DNA from: an uncultured Candidatus Melainabacteria bacterium | GTDB taxonomy: Bacteria > Cyanobacteriota > Vampirovibrionia > Gastranaerophilales > Gastranaerophilaceae | Direction of reading: 5' to 3' | Assembly: GCA_934777245.1 (NCBI GenBank) | Contig: CAKVND010000010.1 | Span: forward strand, 1 to 51,864 | DNA length: 51,864 nt | Shown here: positions 39,900 to 50,524 of the stretch, piece after piece | How the letters are laid out: every line of letters begins with the position of its first letter | How positions within the stretch are numbered: the first letter of the stretch is position 1 | Made by a program: the position numbers and the translations under genes | Notes under the pieces: generated by a model | What the model was told of the DNA's origin: nothing | The model's database searches: none | What the model saw: the letters and a program-made list of their open reading frames with translations, nothing else

Positions 39900-42217
39900 C
39901 ATTAGTTAGAGATACTGTGGCTAATTTTATTGGTGGTGTTTCTCAACAACCGGATAAATTAATGTACCCTAATCAGTCGAAAGAACTTATCAATTACTAT
40001 CCTTCACCATCTATCGGTTTGAAAGACAGACCTCCAACAGAACATATTGCAAGACTTATGGATAAATTAGATGTCCATCCTCTTGCTCATACAATTTTTA
40101 AAGAAGATGAAGAATATGAAGTTATTATTGATGGCAAAGGTAATATCAAAGTTTTTGATTTAAAAGGTAATGAGAAAACTGTAACAATTGATGATGGCTG
40201 CGCCGGTTATATCACGACAAATTCACCTTTAAAAGATTTATATATGATAACTATTGCAGATTATACTTTTGTCTTGAATAAAACAATCTATACAGCTTTA
40301 ATGAAGGATAAATACCCTAATCCATATAAAGCTAGTGCTTTGATTTTTGTAAGACAAGGTAACTACACAACAGACCATATTATTAAAGTAAATGGTGCTC
40401 AAGTTGCAAGTTATACTTCTACAAGTGATTTAGGTACTACCAAAACAAATACAATTGCTACAAATCTTTATAACAATTTAGTATCTAATCTTGGAACAAC
40501 AGACTGGAACATAACTAGGTCAGGCTCAGTTATTTGCCTTCAAAAAAAAGATGGTGGAGATTTTACAATTCTTTCAGAAGATAGTAATGCTGATAATGAT
40601 TTGTATTGTTTTTATAAATCAGCGGATGCTATAAACAAACTTCCTGTAGTAGCTCCTAATGGTTTTATCTTGAAAATCAATGGTGAAGATGTAAATACTG
40701 CTGATGATTACTATGTTAAATTTGAAACTTCTGATGATTCAGATTTTGGTGCTGGTGCTTGGAAAGAATGTTCTTCCCCTGATATAGAATACAAAATAGA
40801 TGCTACAACTATGCCACATGCTCTTATTAGACAAGCTGATAGCACATTCAAGTTCACAACAATTGATTGGACTGAAAGAGGTGCCGGTGATGAAGATTCT
40901 GCTCCTACTCCTTCTTTTATTGGAAATACCATACAGGATATCTTTACACATAAAGGTAGATTAGCTCTTGTTTCAGTTGATAAATCAATTTACTCAGATA
41001 CTCAGGATATTTTCTCATTCTTTAAGAAAACCACAACAGCAGAATTAGATACAGACCCTATTGACATTGGTTCTAATTCAAAGATGGTATTACTAAAACA
41101 CAGCTTACCTTTTAATGAAGAACTACTGTTATTCTCTGAAAACTCAGTATTTTCAATCAAAGGCGGAGATGTATTTTCAAACTCTACAGCAGCAATTGAT
41201 TTAACTATGGAATATCCTTGTAGCAGATATGTTAAGCCTATCAATGCTGGTGGTTCAGGTTTCTTCTTATTTGAGAACGGTGATTATTCAAGAGTAATGG
41301 AAATCTTTATTACTTCAACTTACAAGCTGGATGCAAGAGATATCACAGAACAAGTGCCAAGTTATCTACCAAATGAAATGTATAAGATAGCTGGAAGTAC
41401 GGCTAATTCTTTAGCTTGTTTCTTATCAACTAAAGAAAAGAATAATATCTACGTTTATAACTACTATTATTCTAGTGAACAAAAAGCTCAATCTGCTTGG
41501 AGTAAATGGAAATATAATGGTGAAATTTTAAATGTAGATTTTTATAATAACTTGATGTATTTAGTCATTCAATATGAAGATGGCATTTATCTTGAAAAAG
41601 CAGACTTCACACCAAAGAAAACAGAGAAAGATTTAAACTATCAAATTTACTTGGATAGGAAAGCATATATCAACAATGGTCTATATTCTGAAGGGAGAGA
41701 AGATACTAGTTTTACTTTACCTTACAATTATTCAGAAGACCTTACAATTCTTAATAGTCAAGGTTTTCCTCTGTTCGTATCTCAAATAAGGGATAACAAA
41801 GTTTGGATTGATGGTGATTTATCAAATCAAACAATAATTATAGGTAAAAAGTTTGAATCAACTTGGGTCTTCCCTACAATCTATTATCGACAACAAACTC
41901 AAAATGGCACTAAGGTTATTGAAGGTACTTTGATGCTCCGAGATATTAACCTATGCTTTACTAATACAGGGTATTTCAAAATAAAAGTTACACCAATGTA
42001 TAGTACAAATATTACTTCAGAGTTTGAATACACAGGCAAGATTGAGGGAATGACCTCTGCAACATTAGGAAAGATTAATGTATCAAGTGGTACATTCTTA
42101 CTCCCTGTAATTGCAAGGAATGAGGAAATAGAAATTAAAGTTACAAATGATGGTTATATGCCAAGTTGTTTCTTATCAATGGAATGGTTAGGAGATTTAA
42201 TAGTTCGTGGACAATAA
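39896..42217 (+). CDS. Tail tubular protein B / nozzle (gp12-like)
   Basis: 773 residues. The N-terminus VANFIGGVSQQPDKLMYPNQSKELINYYPS (in parts, 8-37) is the hallmark GVSQQP motif of gp12-type nozzle proteins. Later LFSENSVFSIKGGDVFS and the beta-rich C-terminus fit. Six copies close the tail tube and carry the fibres. ATGA overlap with gp11. Confidence 0.92.
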   Translation: MTLVRDTVANFIGGVSQQPDKLMYPNQSKELINYYPSPSIGLKDRPPTEHIARLMDKLDVHPLAHTIFKEDEEYEVIIDGKGNIKVFDLKGNEKTVTIDDGCAGYITTNSPLKDLYMITIADYTFVLNKTIYTALMKDKYPNPYKASALIFVRQGNYTTDHIIKVNGAQVASYTSTSDLGTTKTNTIATNLYNNLVSNLGTTDWNITRSGSVICLQKKDGGDFTILSEDSNADNDLYCFYKSADAINKLPVVAPNGFILKINGEDVNTADDYYVKFETSDDSDFGAGAWKECSSPDIEYKIDATTMPHALIRQADSTFKFTTIDWTERGAGDEDSAPTPSFIGNTIQDIFTHKGRLALVSVDKSIYSDTQDIFSFFKKTTTAELDTDPIDIGSNSKMVLLKHSLPFNEELLLFSENSVFSIKGGDVFSNSTAAIDLTMEYPCSRYVKPINAGGSGFFLFENGDYSRVMEIFITSTYKLDARDITEQVPSYLPNEMYKIAGSTANSLACFLSTKEKNNIYVYNYYYSSEQKAQSAWSKWKYNGEILNVDFYNNLMYLVIQYEDGIYLEKADFTPKKTEKDLNYQIYLDRKAYINNGLYSEGREDTSFTLPYNYSEDLTILNSQGFPLFVSQIRDNKVWIDGDLSNQTIIIGKKFESTWVFPTIYYRQQTQNGTKVIEGTLMLRDINLCFTNTGYFKIKVTPMYSTNITSEFEYTGKIEGMTSATLGKINVSSGTFLLPVIARNEEIEIKVTNDGYMPSCFLSMEWLGDLIVRGQ

Positions 42218-42665
42218 AGTTATTATTGTACCTTCAGTAGCTGAGGATATTCTTGAACTCAAGGATAACCTCAGAGCTGAAGATATTATGGAATGCGCAG
42301 CTTGTGGACACACCCCTGTTGAAGCCTTAGCTCAAAGCTATACATTTTCAACAAAATGTTATTCAGCTAAAGTTGGTGGTAAAACAGAAGCTATGTTTGG
42401 AGTTTCATCATTTAATCAGCCTGAAGGCTATGGTGTTATTTGGTATCTTGGTAGTGATGAATCTTTTAAACACCCTAAAGCACTAATTAAAGATGCTAGA
42501 GAAATTATTAATAAATGGTTTGAAACATACAAAGTTCTATATAATGCAGTGGATAAAAGAAATGATAGGCATATTGCTTGGTTAAAGCATTTAGGCTTCA
42601 CATTTATAGAACCCGTGTATGTTAATGATTATGAATTTTTACAGTTTTATAAAGTAAAGGAATAA
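42207..42665 (+). CDS. Internal virion protein A (gp13-like, DUF2833, GNAT-like fold)
   Basis: 152 residues from GTG 42207, overlapping the nozzle gene by 11 bp, with AGGAG upstream. GVIWYLGSDE, the following helix and the C-terminal HIAWLKHLGFTFIEP have the arrangement of the T7 gp13/DUF2833 family, which resembles GNAT acetyltransferases. In T7 gp13 is a minor morphogenesis protein. Whether it has any catalytic activity is unknown. Confidence 0.8.
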   Translation: MDNKVIIVPSVAEDILELKDNLRAEDIMECAACGHTPVEALAQSYTFSTKCYSAKVGGKTEAMFGVSSFNQPEGYGVIWYLGSDESFKHPKALIKDAREIINKWFETYKVLYNAVDKRNDRHIAWLKHLGFTFIEPVYVNDYEFLQFYKVKE

Positions 42666-42668
42666 AAT

Positions 42669-43244
42669 ATGTGTAATATAGCAGCTATTGGTCTTGGTCT
42701 GCAAGGGTTAAGTACACTTGGGGGAGCTTATGCAGCTTCTCAACAGGAAAAATCTTATGCACAATACCAACAATTACAATCCCAAGCTGCTCTAAACAAT
42801 TATATTCAACAATCTAAACAACTAAACACAAGGTATTCACAAGAGCAGGAAGCTGATGCTGAGGAAAGACAGCAAATACAAATTGAAAATATGAAAGCTA
42901 AAGCAACAGCTCAGGCTTCAGCAGCTTCAAGTGGTATTGAAGGGATTACAATAGATAATTTATTTGCTGGATATGATAGAGCAACAGCAGTGAGCAATTA
43001 TACTCACTCAAGAAACTTACAAATGCTTGGATTGGAATACAATAATCAACTTGATGCTTATAGAACTCAAGCATTAAGTCAAATATATTCTATGTCAGCT
43101 TACACTGGTAACAAAGCTAGTACAACATTACTGAGTGGTATTGGTGGAATGATGTCAGGATATGCAGATATGAAATGGAAACAAGATTTTTATGGTAGAG
43201 GAAATAAATCTACTGGTATAAGTTTTATAAATAAAATGAAATAG
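42669..43244 (+). CDS. Internal virion protein B (gp14-like)
   Basis: 191 residues. A hydrophobic N-terminus (MCNIAAIGLGLQGLSTLGGAYAA in two parts, 1-23), then a long Gln-rich coiled region, an ASAASSGIEG motif (about 78-87) and a second Gly-rich hydrophobic patch near 155-168. This is the layout of T7 gp14, which is ejected first and forms a pore in the outer membrane. The position before gp15 and gp16 agrees. Confidence 0.85.
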   Translation: MCNIAAIGLGLQGLSTLGGAYAASQQEKSYAQYQQLQSQAALNNYIQQSKQLNTRYSQEQEADAEERQQIQIENMKAKATAQASAASSGIEGITIDNLFAGYDRATAVSNYTHSRNLQMLGLEYNNQLDAYRTQALSQIYSMSAYTGNKASTTLLSGIGGMMSGYADMKWKQDFYGRGNKSTGISFINKMK

Positions 43245-43253
43245 GAGTTAGAA

Positions 43254-45296
43254 ATGGCATATCAAAACAATAATAGCAGGGTTACACCTGAAGCTAAAGA
43301 GGATAGAACTCTAAAGCCAGCTGCTACTCCTGTTAATAAATTAATTAACTATAATCCAGCCTTTAACCAAGGTAATGCTACTATGTGGAATAATACAGCC
43401 ACAGCCTTAGCATCTATCGGTAAAGGTATGGTGGATATGGATAATCTTTGGAGAAGACAATCTGAAGAAAATGCTATTAAAGCAGCTTGGGAAACTAATG
43501 CAGAAAATAGAGACCAATGGAAAGAAGTTTCTAAAAATATTAAAGGAGCTGCTAAGTTCAATCCATACAATAAAGATGCTTATAATAGACTAAAATCAAT
43601 GGATATTATGAGAGCCGGTTTAATGGAATTTATGACTACTCCTGATTTAGATAAGATGGATGCTGATAAATTCTATCAACTGCAACAAACTAAAAATCAA
43701 GAGATTTTAACAGCTATGAAAGAAGCTAAACTATCCCCTAAAGATTATGGTGATGCTTTAGTGCAATGGAACACATCTTTAAAATCTATTGAGGAAAACT
43801 ATGTCCTTAAAAAGGCTGAGCATACATTTAAGCAAGCTCAAACTAAAATGGCTTCTGATATGTCTTTTGAACTAGCTTCAACTATGCTTGAAAACCCTGA
43901 TTTAGATAAGAGCATTGCTTGTAAATCAGTTATTGATAATAAGATTCAACAAATGTCAGAACTAGGATGGGCTGCTGAAACTCAGGTTGGGGTGTTATTT
44001 GCTTCAGCTAAGGGCTTCCTTGCTAAAAATGCTGATATGATAACAGGAGCAGAGTTTAAAGCAGCTGTATCTGAAATTGTGATTGATGGTAAGAAAGCTA
44101 GTGAAATTATCCCTAATTTTGATGCTCAGGTTAGAGATTTATATAGACAGGCTCAGAAAGATATTTATGAAGATAAATCTTTTGCTTATCAGAACCACCA
44201 ATTAGATTTAAAAATAGCTTCTCAGAACGCTATGAAAGATATGTATGACTGGTCTAAACAAAACCCTAATGCCAGCTATACAGAAGTGTTAGCTCAAACA
44301 CAATCTATCGTGGAGAAGTATGGTTTGGAAGAAGAAGGCTTTAGCTTTATTAAAGAAATGGCTGGAGATAAAGAAACTCTTAGAACTATGATGGAGGTTA
44401 AATCTGACCCTGCTACTCTACAATCTTTAGGTGCGCAAGCTGCACTCGGAGAATTAAATGGAGCTGAAGTAAATCAAGCAGTATTAGATGGTAAGCTAAA
44501 CTGGAGAGATGCTTTATCCTTTTCTGATAGAGTAAATAGAGATTTAAAAGCTGATTTATCTGCTGTTAAAACTCAGTATACAAACTTTAATACTAAGTTA
44601 GGTAAGAATGGTCTTTATGGAAAAACTCTAGGAGCAGATTCAAAAGATTTACAGGAGCTTCAACTAAAAGCTAACGAAACAATTAATCTTCTTAATAGAG
44701 GTGAAATTAATGTTGATGAGGCTCAAAAAAGAATACAAGATACTGAAAGAATTGCAGAAGCTAAGGTTAAACTAAAGAACTTTAAAGCAACTAATGATTC
44801 TTTCTTGTTAAATGCAAATTATATCAGAACCCAAACAGCCCCTATCTATAACAGAGAGAGAGCTATTGCAGCTTTTAATCAACTTGGTTTAGAAAGAAAT
44901 ACTATAGGAGCTAAAGTTAAAGCTGATGTTACTTCTGCTCCTAATGATAATAGAAAAATTAATGGTAAAGCCGCTCCACATAAAGGTTATGATTTAGGAG
45001 CAACACCACAAACCAAAATTCATAATGTGAATATGAGGGGGACTGTTATATATGCAGGCTATGATAAAGGTTTTGGAAACTATGCAGTAATTAAATATGA
45101 TAATGGTTCTTATATGAGAGTTGGACACATGGCTACATCCACATCTCACCTGCAAGGTAAAACTATTCTGGCAGGTCAGTATATAGGTAATGCCGGTAAC
45201 ACAGGATTCTCTACTGGAACTCATTTGCATGTAGATTTTTGGGATAAAAACAGACAACTTATTAGTGTTGAAAGATTTAAAGCAGGAATAAGATAA
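43254..45296 (+). CDS. Internal virion protein C (gp15-like) with C-terminal M23 peptidase
   Basis: 680 residues. About 540 residues of helical, Gln/Lys-rich sequence correspond to the gp15 ejection protein by position and character. The last ~105 residues are a complete M23 (LytM) zinc endopeptidase: H576-KGYD580, GH625 and TH657-LH659, all metal and catalytic positions present. This domain should cut peptidoglycan cross-links during DNA delivery. In T7 the wall-degrading domain is a lytic transglycosylase at the N-terminus of gp16 instead. The next gene begins only 2 bp later. Confidence 0.85.
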   Translation: MAYQNNNSRVTPEAKEDRTLKPAATPVNKLINYNPAFNQGNATMWNNTATALASIGKGMVDMDNLWRRQSEENAIKAAWETNAENRDQWKEVSKNIKGAAKFNPYNKDAYNRLKSMDIMRAGLMEFMTTPDLDKMDADKFYQLQQTKNQEILTAMKEAKLSPKDYGDALVQWNTSLKSIEENYVLKKAEHTFKQAQTKMASDMSFELASTMLENPDLDKSIACKSVIDNKIQQMSELGWAAETQVGVLFASAKGFLAKNADMITGAEFKAAVSEIVIDGKKASEIIPNFDAQVRDLYRQAQKDIYEDKSFAYQNHQLDLKIASQNAMKDMYDWSKQNPNASYTEVLAQTQSIVEKYGLEEEGFSFIKEMAGDKETLRTMMEVKSDPATLQSLGAQAALGELNGAEVNQAVLDGKLNWRDALSFSDRVNRDLKADLSAVKTQYTNFNTKLGKNGLYGKTLGADSKDLQELQLKANETINLLNRGEINVDEAQKRIQDTERIAEAKVKLKNFKATNDSFLLNANYIRTQTAPIYNRERAIAAFNQLGLERNTIGAKVKADVTSAPNDNRKINGKAAPHKGYDLGATPQTKIHNVNMRGTVIYAGYDKGFGNYAVIKYDNGSYMRVGHMATSTSHLQGKTILAGQYIGNAGNTGFSTGTHLHVDFWDKNRQLISVERFKAGIR

Positions 45297-45298
45297 TA

Positions 45299-48200
45299 AT
45301 GGATGATATAAAAATTAATGGAATGACAGCTGATGAATGGGAAGAGCTTGCTAATCCACAACAGCCTACTAATGATGATTTAGTAGGTCTTGGTGTAGTA
45401 GAGCAAGCAAATTCCCAAGATACAGCTGAAACAAACAATAATAAACCTGAACTTGCTAAAAGACAGGATTATGAAGATTTAGGTTATTGGCAGACTGTTG
45501 GAGATGAGCTTACAGCAGGTGCAGTAGAAGCATCTAAATTCTTTATACCTAAAAAGTATGAATTAAATTACACACCAAGAACAAGAGCAGGTGAAGCCTT
45601 TCAAACTTTCTCTAAATACCTTTATGGTCTTGGAGGTTTATTAGTAGGTGGGGAAGTTGCAGGGATTGCAAAAGGTGCTTTAGCTGCTAAGAATATGACA
45701 GGTCTAGCTAAAGCTGCTGGAGGAGCTGAAGCAATATTAAAAGGGAATAAGTTCTTCAAAACTTCTCAAGTCGGAGCTAAGGCTTTTGGTGTTGGAGCAT
45801 TAAACATTGGAACTCAAGGTGTCCTACAAGGAGCTATTCTTGATGCTACAATCCATGAGGAGAACGAAGGCAGATTAGCTGATATGTTTGGAGAAACTAA
45901 TAATGCTTTTGTTGATTGGTTACAAACAGATATTAATGATTCAAAAGCTACAGCCAAACTAAAGAATGTTATTGATGGTGCTTTATTCTCTATTGGAATT
46001 AATGGTGTAGTTTCAGGAGCTTCTCCAATCTTAGAGAGGTTATTTAAGAATATTAAATTTGCTAAGAATGCTAAAGAAGCAGGTAAAGAAATTTCAGAAG
46101 CAACAGCCCAAGAAATAGCTCAAGATAATGCTAAACTGGAAAGAATAGCTGAAACTTCTGATTTAGTAGATACTGTTAAAACTCTAAGAGAAGAATGTAA
46201 AGAAACTGGAGAAGATGTTTCTCAAAGGCTTATTGATACTCTCCACTCTGAAAATATTGAAGATGGTCAAGCTATCTTAAAAATGTTGGATGATGGTGAA
46301 AACATCTTTGTGCATAATGATGGTACATTTGATATAGCTATTAACAATTGGGAAGATGCTTATAAAGTTTCTGAGGAAGAATATACAAAGCAACTAAAAG
46401 CCAAAGATGAAATGACTGCTGAATTTGGGGGAGAAGTTAGATATGGTGATACCGCCTTACAACACCAAGATGAGGCAGTAAAACAAATTTGGACAAATAG
46501 AGGTTGGATTGGAGAAAATGAAGAACTAACCCAACCTAATGCAAATAAAATAGCTAAAAATTATAAAGATAAATTTCAGATTGATAATAATATTAAAGTT
46601 GAATTTGTTGATGGTTTAACAATCAACGGTAAAGCTGTAGAAGGTAATACCTCCCAAACATCTTTCTTAGGTAAAAATAAGAAACCAACTAAAGCTCAAC
46701 AAACTAAGATTGATAAGAAAAAGCTTGAAATACAACAACTTCAAGATAAGATTACAATATTAGAAGGAGGTAATGGTGTAGTTTCAGACCCATTAGATAT
46801 TCTTAAAGAGAAATTAAGAATTGCTAATAATGAACTGAAAGACCTTACCAATATCCCTCAATCACAGAAACTAGGCAATATAACTATTCAGATAGATAAA
46901 AATGCTAGAAATCCTTATGCAACATTAAGAGCCGAGCTAGAACACGCAAGAGATTTAGCTAAGGGTGAAGTACCTAAAGAAGAAGGTAAGCACTTTGCCA
47001 GATACAATGGGGTTAATGAAGGAGAGGTTGCCAGTGGTTATACCTATAAGAAGTCTGTAGGTAAGAAACAAAAAACTTCAGAAATTTCTTTTACTGATGG
47101 AAAGTCTCCTGAATGGGAAAGTGAAAGACTTACTTTAAAAGATGGAATTGGTAATCCAATCATCAATTTAGACTACAATGTCAACGGTGATACTCTTGAA
47201 TTAATCGATATTAATAATATTTCCTATGGTGAATCTTATTATTTTTCAAAACAAGGCGAAAAGGCTGTTGATGAATTAATTAAAAGAAATCCTAATGTTA
47301 AGGAAATAAAATGGGATGCTGTCACTGAAAAAGGGATGAAATTTAAAGAAGATTATCTAAAGAAACATCCTGAATTAAAAAAGAAAGTTAAAGGTATATC
47401 TACTAAGAAAGAACTTGACACACATATTAATAATGACTACAATACTTCTAAAGGGGTATTGGATGAGACAAGTAATAAAGTGCAAGAGCTTGAAGGAAGT
47501 GGAACAAAAGTATCAAGAGATAGTAGTTCCAATGATATCAGAAGCAATGGACAAGAAATACTACAACCAACACAGTCAAACAATATGGAAGATGTTGTGG
47601 CTGGAAACAGTAGCAGAACTAATGCAAGAGGGAAAAATACCTCAAATAATTATGAACAACTCGAAATAGACTTTTCACAAGCTAAAACTCCAGAAGAAAT
47701 AGTTGATACTGTTACTTCAGGTAAAGCTAAAATTAATGAACCTCAAGATGTTTCAGCAATGGTTAATAAATCTATTGAACTTGACCCTGAAATTTCAGGT
47801 ACAACTTGGGGAGCTATTGCAAAAGATTCAGATAAATTAGCTGATTTAATGGTTGAAGCTGATAGCTTAGGCTATACAAAAGACCTGCAAGTGGCATTAT
47901 CAATGAATGATGTTAAAGCTATGGATGGTATTACAAGAAAAGTTTTAGCAGCTCAAAAGCTAAGCTCTCATCTTGGTGAAAAATTAGCTACACTTGGTGA
48001 TAATCCTCCTTATGAAGCTATGTCTTCTGTTATTGATTTAATAGACCAAATTAAAAGATATACAAAAGATACAGGCTCAGCAAGCGGTAGAAACTTACAA
48101 GCAAGAAAACTAATTAATAAAGGCGTCCAAACCTTTGGCTCCCTTAGATTATCAGAATTAACAAAAGCCGGTATTAGTCAACTGTCTGATTTGTTGGAAG

Positions 48201-50482
48201 CAGAAATTAATAAACTTGATTTAAACTTTACCAGAGGTTCTTTAGTAGAAAAGAAACAAGCTTTAATTGATGCTTTATTGACTTATGAAGATTCACCTTT
48301 TGTTAAACTATTAGCTGAAGATGAAAAGATTGCTGCTAAGTTTGATGAAATTCTTGATAGCTTATTTAAAGAAGGTAATACAGCTTCAGATAATATTTAT
48401 ACAAAGTTGGAAAGAGCTATTACTGAAGAAAGATATCGAGAAGTTTACAACGCAACCAAGCTCACAGATAATCCAAAGATTAAATCAAACGTTGTTAGAA
48501 ATTGGATAGATAAACAAGGAGGTTTAACTTCTTACTATGTTCATAACCTATTATCAGGTGTTGGTACATTAGCTAAGAACGTAATCTCAGGTGGTCTGAA
48601 TACAGTTTATTTTCCTGCTAAAAAGATAGTTGCCGGTATGCTAGGTGGTGGTACTGAACTAAGTAAAGAAGGTTGGAATACATACAAAAATATGTTGTCT
48701 AACTGGTCTGAATCTTGGAACTTGATGAAAGCAGCCTTCCTTAAGGGTGATGGTAAGCTCTCAATGATGAGAGATACTATGAACTTAGCAGAAGATGAAG
48801 TTTTTAATGGTTTCAGAGAATGGAACTTTAATGATACAACTCCAGAAGGTATGTGGCATTCAGTTCAAAACATCCACTCTTTTATGACAAGAGCTATGGG
48901 AGCTTCTGATGAATTTATGTCACAGCTTAATTACAGAAGCATTGTTAGAGCTAAGGCTATGAATAATGCAGACAAATTAGCTGCTAAATTCAACATTACA
49001 GATGAAGCTATTAAAAACAAAATAGCTGACAATCTGTTTAATAAAGCTTTTGATTCTAATGGAAAACCTTTAGATGTTGAAGCATTTGCTGAGGCTAAAG
49101 ATATTCTTTATCAATTACCTCTTGATGGTAAAATCTTTGATAATGCTCATGGTGAAATGGTGCAAGTTAAACAGCCATCAACAGCTACAACTTTAGCTAG
49201 AGGTTTAAATAGTGCAGCTTCTAAAAGTTGGTTTTTAAAAGTAATATTTCCGTTTGTAAAAACAGGTGCTAATATTCTTCAACAGAACCTAGAACACAAT
49301 GGTTTATACGCTTTATGCTCTGCTAATCAACGTCAATTATTAAGGTCTAATACTAGAGAAGGAGCTTTAGCAAGAAGTCAATTAGCTTTTGGTCTTTTTT
49401 CTTTTATAGTTGGTGCTGGGTTAGCTATGAGTGGCAGAGTTACAGGTTCAGCTCCTTCTGACCCTAAGGAAAGAAAAGCTTTGTTTGAAACAGGGTGGAA
49501 ACCTTACTCTGTTGTTATTGGTGATAAATATGTATCTTATCAAGGATATGAGCCAATACAAACAATTCTTGGTTTTGCTGCTGATAGTGTTAATATTTAT
49601 GGAAACATTGTTAATTCTAAAGATGAAGAAAAATGGAGTAAATTTACTCAGCAGGTAATGTCCACAGCAGTGAATAACTTCTTGGATAAAGCTGCTTTTA
49701 GAACAGGCTTGAGACAAATGGCTTGCTTAGTTTCTCCTGATGAAGATAATGCAGAGAAAGCTATTCAAGCACTAGCTCAAACTGCTCAAGGTTTCCTTCC
49801 TGATGTTGCTTTTATTAAAAACACTTCATCCATAGGCAAAAGAGATGTTACAGCTCCACAAGCACCTTATGAAAGAATGTTTAATAATTATTTCAATAGA
49901 GGTTTAGGAGATTATAGAAGGGATGTATTTGGTTATAGACAAGATAATGTTGGATTATTAGCAACCAACTTATCTCAAAATAATTCTGATACACCTGAAT
50001 ATAGGGAACTTGAAAGATTAGCTCAATATGGTTTTAATCCTTCAGAAATTAGTAAAGTAATTAAAGATACAACACTAAAGTACAAGGATTTTAAAGACCC
50101 TAATACTGGTAGGAGTATTTATGATACTATGCAAGAAGAGCTGTCTACAGTTGAAATTGAAGGTAAAACATTGCAAGATGCCGTTAGAGAACTTGTTGAA
50201 AGTGATGAATACCAAGAGCTACCTGATGGAGTGAATATGAATGGGGTTAAATATTCTCAATCAGATGTTACTAAGATTAATGAACTTAGGGCATTATTTG
50301 TAGAATATAATAATAAAGCCTTAAATAATGCTATTAATGATTATGGTGATATGTATGTAGATAACAAAAATAGAACTATGTTAGAAGCTGTTGAAGAAGT
50401 CCAACTAGAAAAAATGAATCAATCAATCCAACAAAGTTTAGATGATAATATCAGCAACCAAATACTTAATTTTGGGCAGTAA
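45299..50482 (+). CDS. Very large internal virion / ejection protein (gp16-like)
   Basis: 1727 residues, larger than T7 gp16 (about 1318). There is no N-terminal transglycosylase; instead a short acidic lead is followed by Gly-rich hydrophobic helices near 107-135 and 215-240. Residues about 588-700 look like an inserted GNAT-like or similar alpha/beta domain (FSKQGEKAVDELIKRNPNVKEIKWDA in parts). The conserved C-terminal part has KVIFPFVKTGANILQQNLE, a hydrophobic segment near 1362-1380, and WKPYSVVIGDKYVSYQGYEP, as in many large podovirus ejection proteins. It likely spans the periplasm with gp15 to lead DNA into the cell. The 2-bp spacing suggests coupling with the gp15-like gene. Confidence 0.85.
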   Translation: MDDIKINGMTADEWEELANPQQPTNDDLVGLGVVEQANSQDTAETNNNKPELAKRQDYEDLGYWQTVGDELTAGAVEASKFFIPKKYELNYTPRTRAGEAFQTFSKYLYGLGGLLVGGEVAGIAKGALAAKNMTGLAKAAGGAEAILKGNKFFKTSQVGAKAFGVGALNIGTQGVLQGAILDATIHEENEGRLADMFGETNNAFVDWLQTDINDSKATAKLKNVIDGALFSIGINGVVSGASPILERLFKNIKFAKNAKEAGKEISEATAQEIAQDNAKLERIAETSDLVDTVKTLREECKETGEDVSQRLIDTLHSENIEDGQAILKMLDDGENIFVHNDGTFDIAINNWEDAYKVSEEEYTKQLKAKDEMTAEFGGEVRYGDTALQHQDEAVKQIWTNRGWIGENEELTQPNANKIAKNYKDKFQIDNNIKVEFVDGLTINGKAVEGNTSQTSFLGKNKKPTKAQQTKIDKKKLEIQQLQDKITILEGGNGVVSDPLDILKEKLRIANNELKDLTNIPQSQKLGNITIQIDKNARNPYATLRAELEHARDLAKGEVPKEEGKHFARYNGVNEGEVASGYTYKKSVGKKQKTSEISFTDGKSPEWESERLTLKDGIGNPIINLDYNVNGDTLELIDINNISYGESYYFSKQGEKAVDELIKRNPNVKEIKWDAVTEKGMKFKEDYLKKHPELKKKVKGISTKKELDTHINNDYNTSKGVLDETSNKVQELEGSGTKVSRDSSSNDIRSNGQEILQPTQSNNMEDVVAGNSSRTNARGKNTSNNYEQLEIDFSQAKTPEEIVDTVTSGKAKINEPQDVSAMVNKSIELDPEISGTTWGAIAKDSDKLADLMVEADSLGYTKDLQVALSMNDVKAMDGITRKVLAAQKLSSHLGEKLATLGDNPPYEAMSSVIDLIDQIKRYTKDTGSASGRNLQARKLINKGVQTFGSLRLSELTKAGISQLSDLLEAEINKLDLNFTRGSLVEKKQALIDALLTYEDSPFVKLLAEDEKIAAKFDEILDSLFKEGNTASDNIYTKLERAITEERYREVYNATKLTDNPKIKSNVVRNWIDKQGGLTSYYVHNLLSGVGTLAKNVISGGLNTVYFPAKKIVAGMLGGGTELSKEGWNTYKNMLSNWSESWNLMKAAFLKGDGKLSMMRDTMNLAEDEVFNGFREWNFNDTTPEGMWHSVQNIHSFMTRAMGASDEFMSQLNYRSIVRAKAMNNADKLAAKFNITDEAIKNKIADNLFNKAFDSNGKPLDVEAFAEAKDILYQLPLDGKIFDNAHGEMVQVKQPSTATTLARGLNSAASKSWFLKVIFPFVKTGANILQQNLEHNGLYALCSANQRQLLRSNTREGALARSQLAFGLFSFIVGAGLAMSGRVTGSAPSDPKERKALFETGWKPYSVVIGDKYVSYQGYEPIQTILGFAADSVNIYGNIVNSKDEEKWSKFTQQVMSTAVNNFLDKAAFRTGLRQMACLVSPDEDNAEKAIQALAQTAQGFLPDVAFIKNTSSIGKRDVTAPQAPYERMFNNYFNRGLGDYRRDVFGYRQDNVGLLATNLSQNNSDTPEYRELERLAQYGFNPSEISKVIKDTTLKYKDFKDPNTGRSIYDTMQEELSTVEIEGKTLQDAVRELVESDEYQELPDGVNMNGVKYSQSDVTKINELRALFVEYNNKALNNAINDYGDMYVDNKNRTMLEAVEEVQLEKMNQSIQQSLDDNISNQILNFGQ

Positions 50483-50524
50483 ACTGTACTGATAAATGGA
50501 GAGATAATAAGGAGATATAAATAA

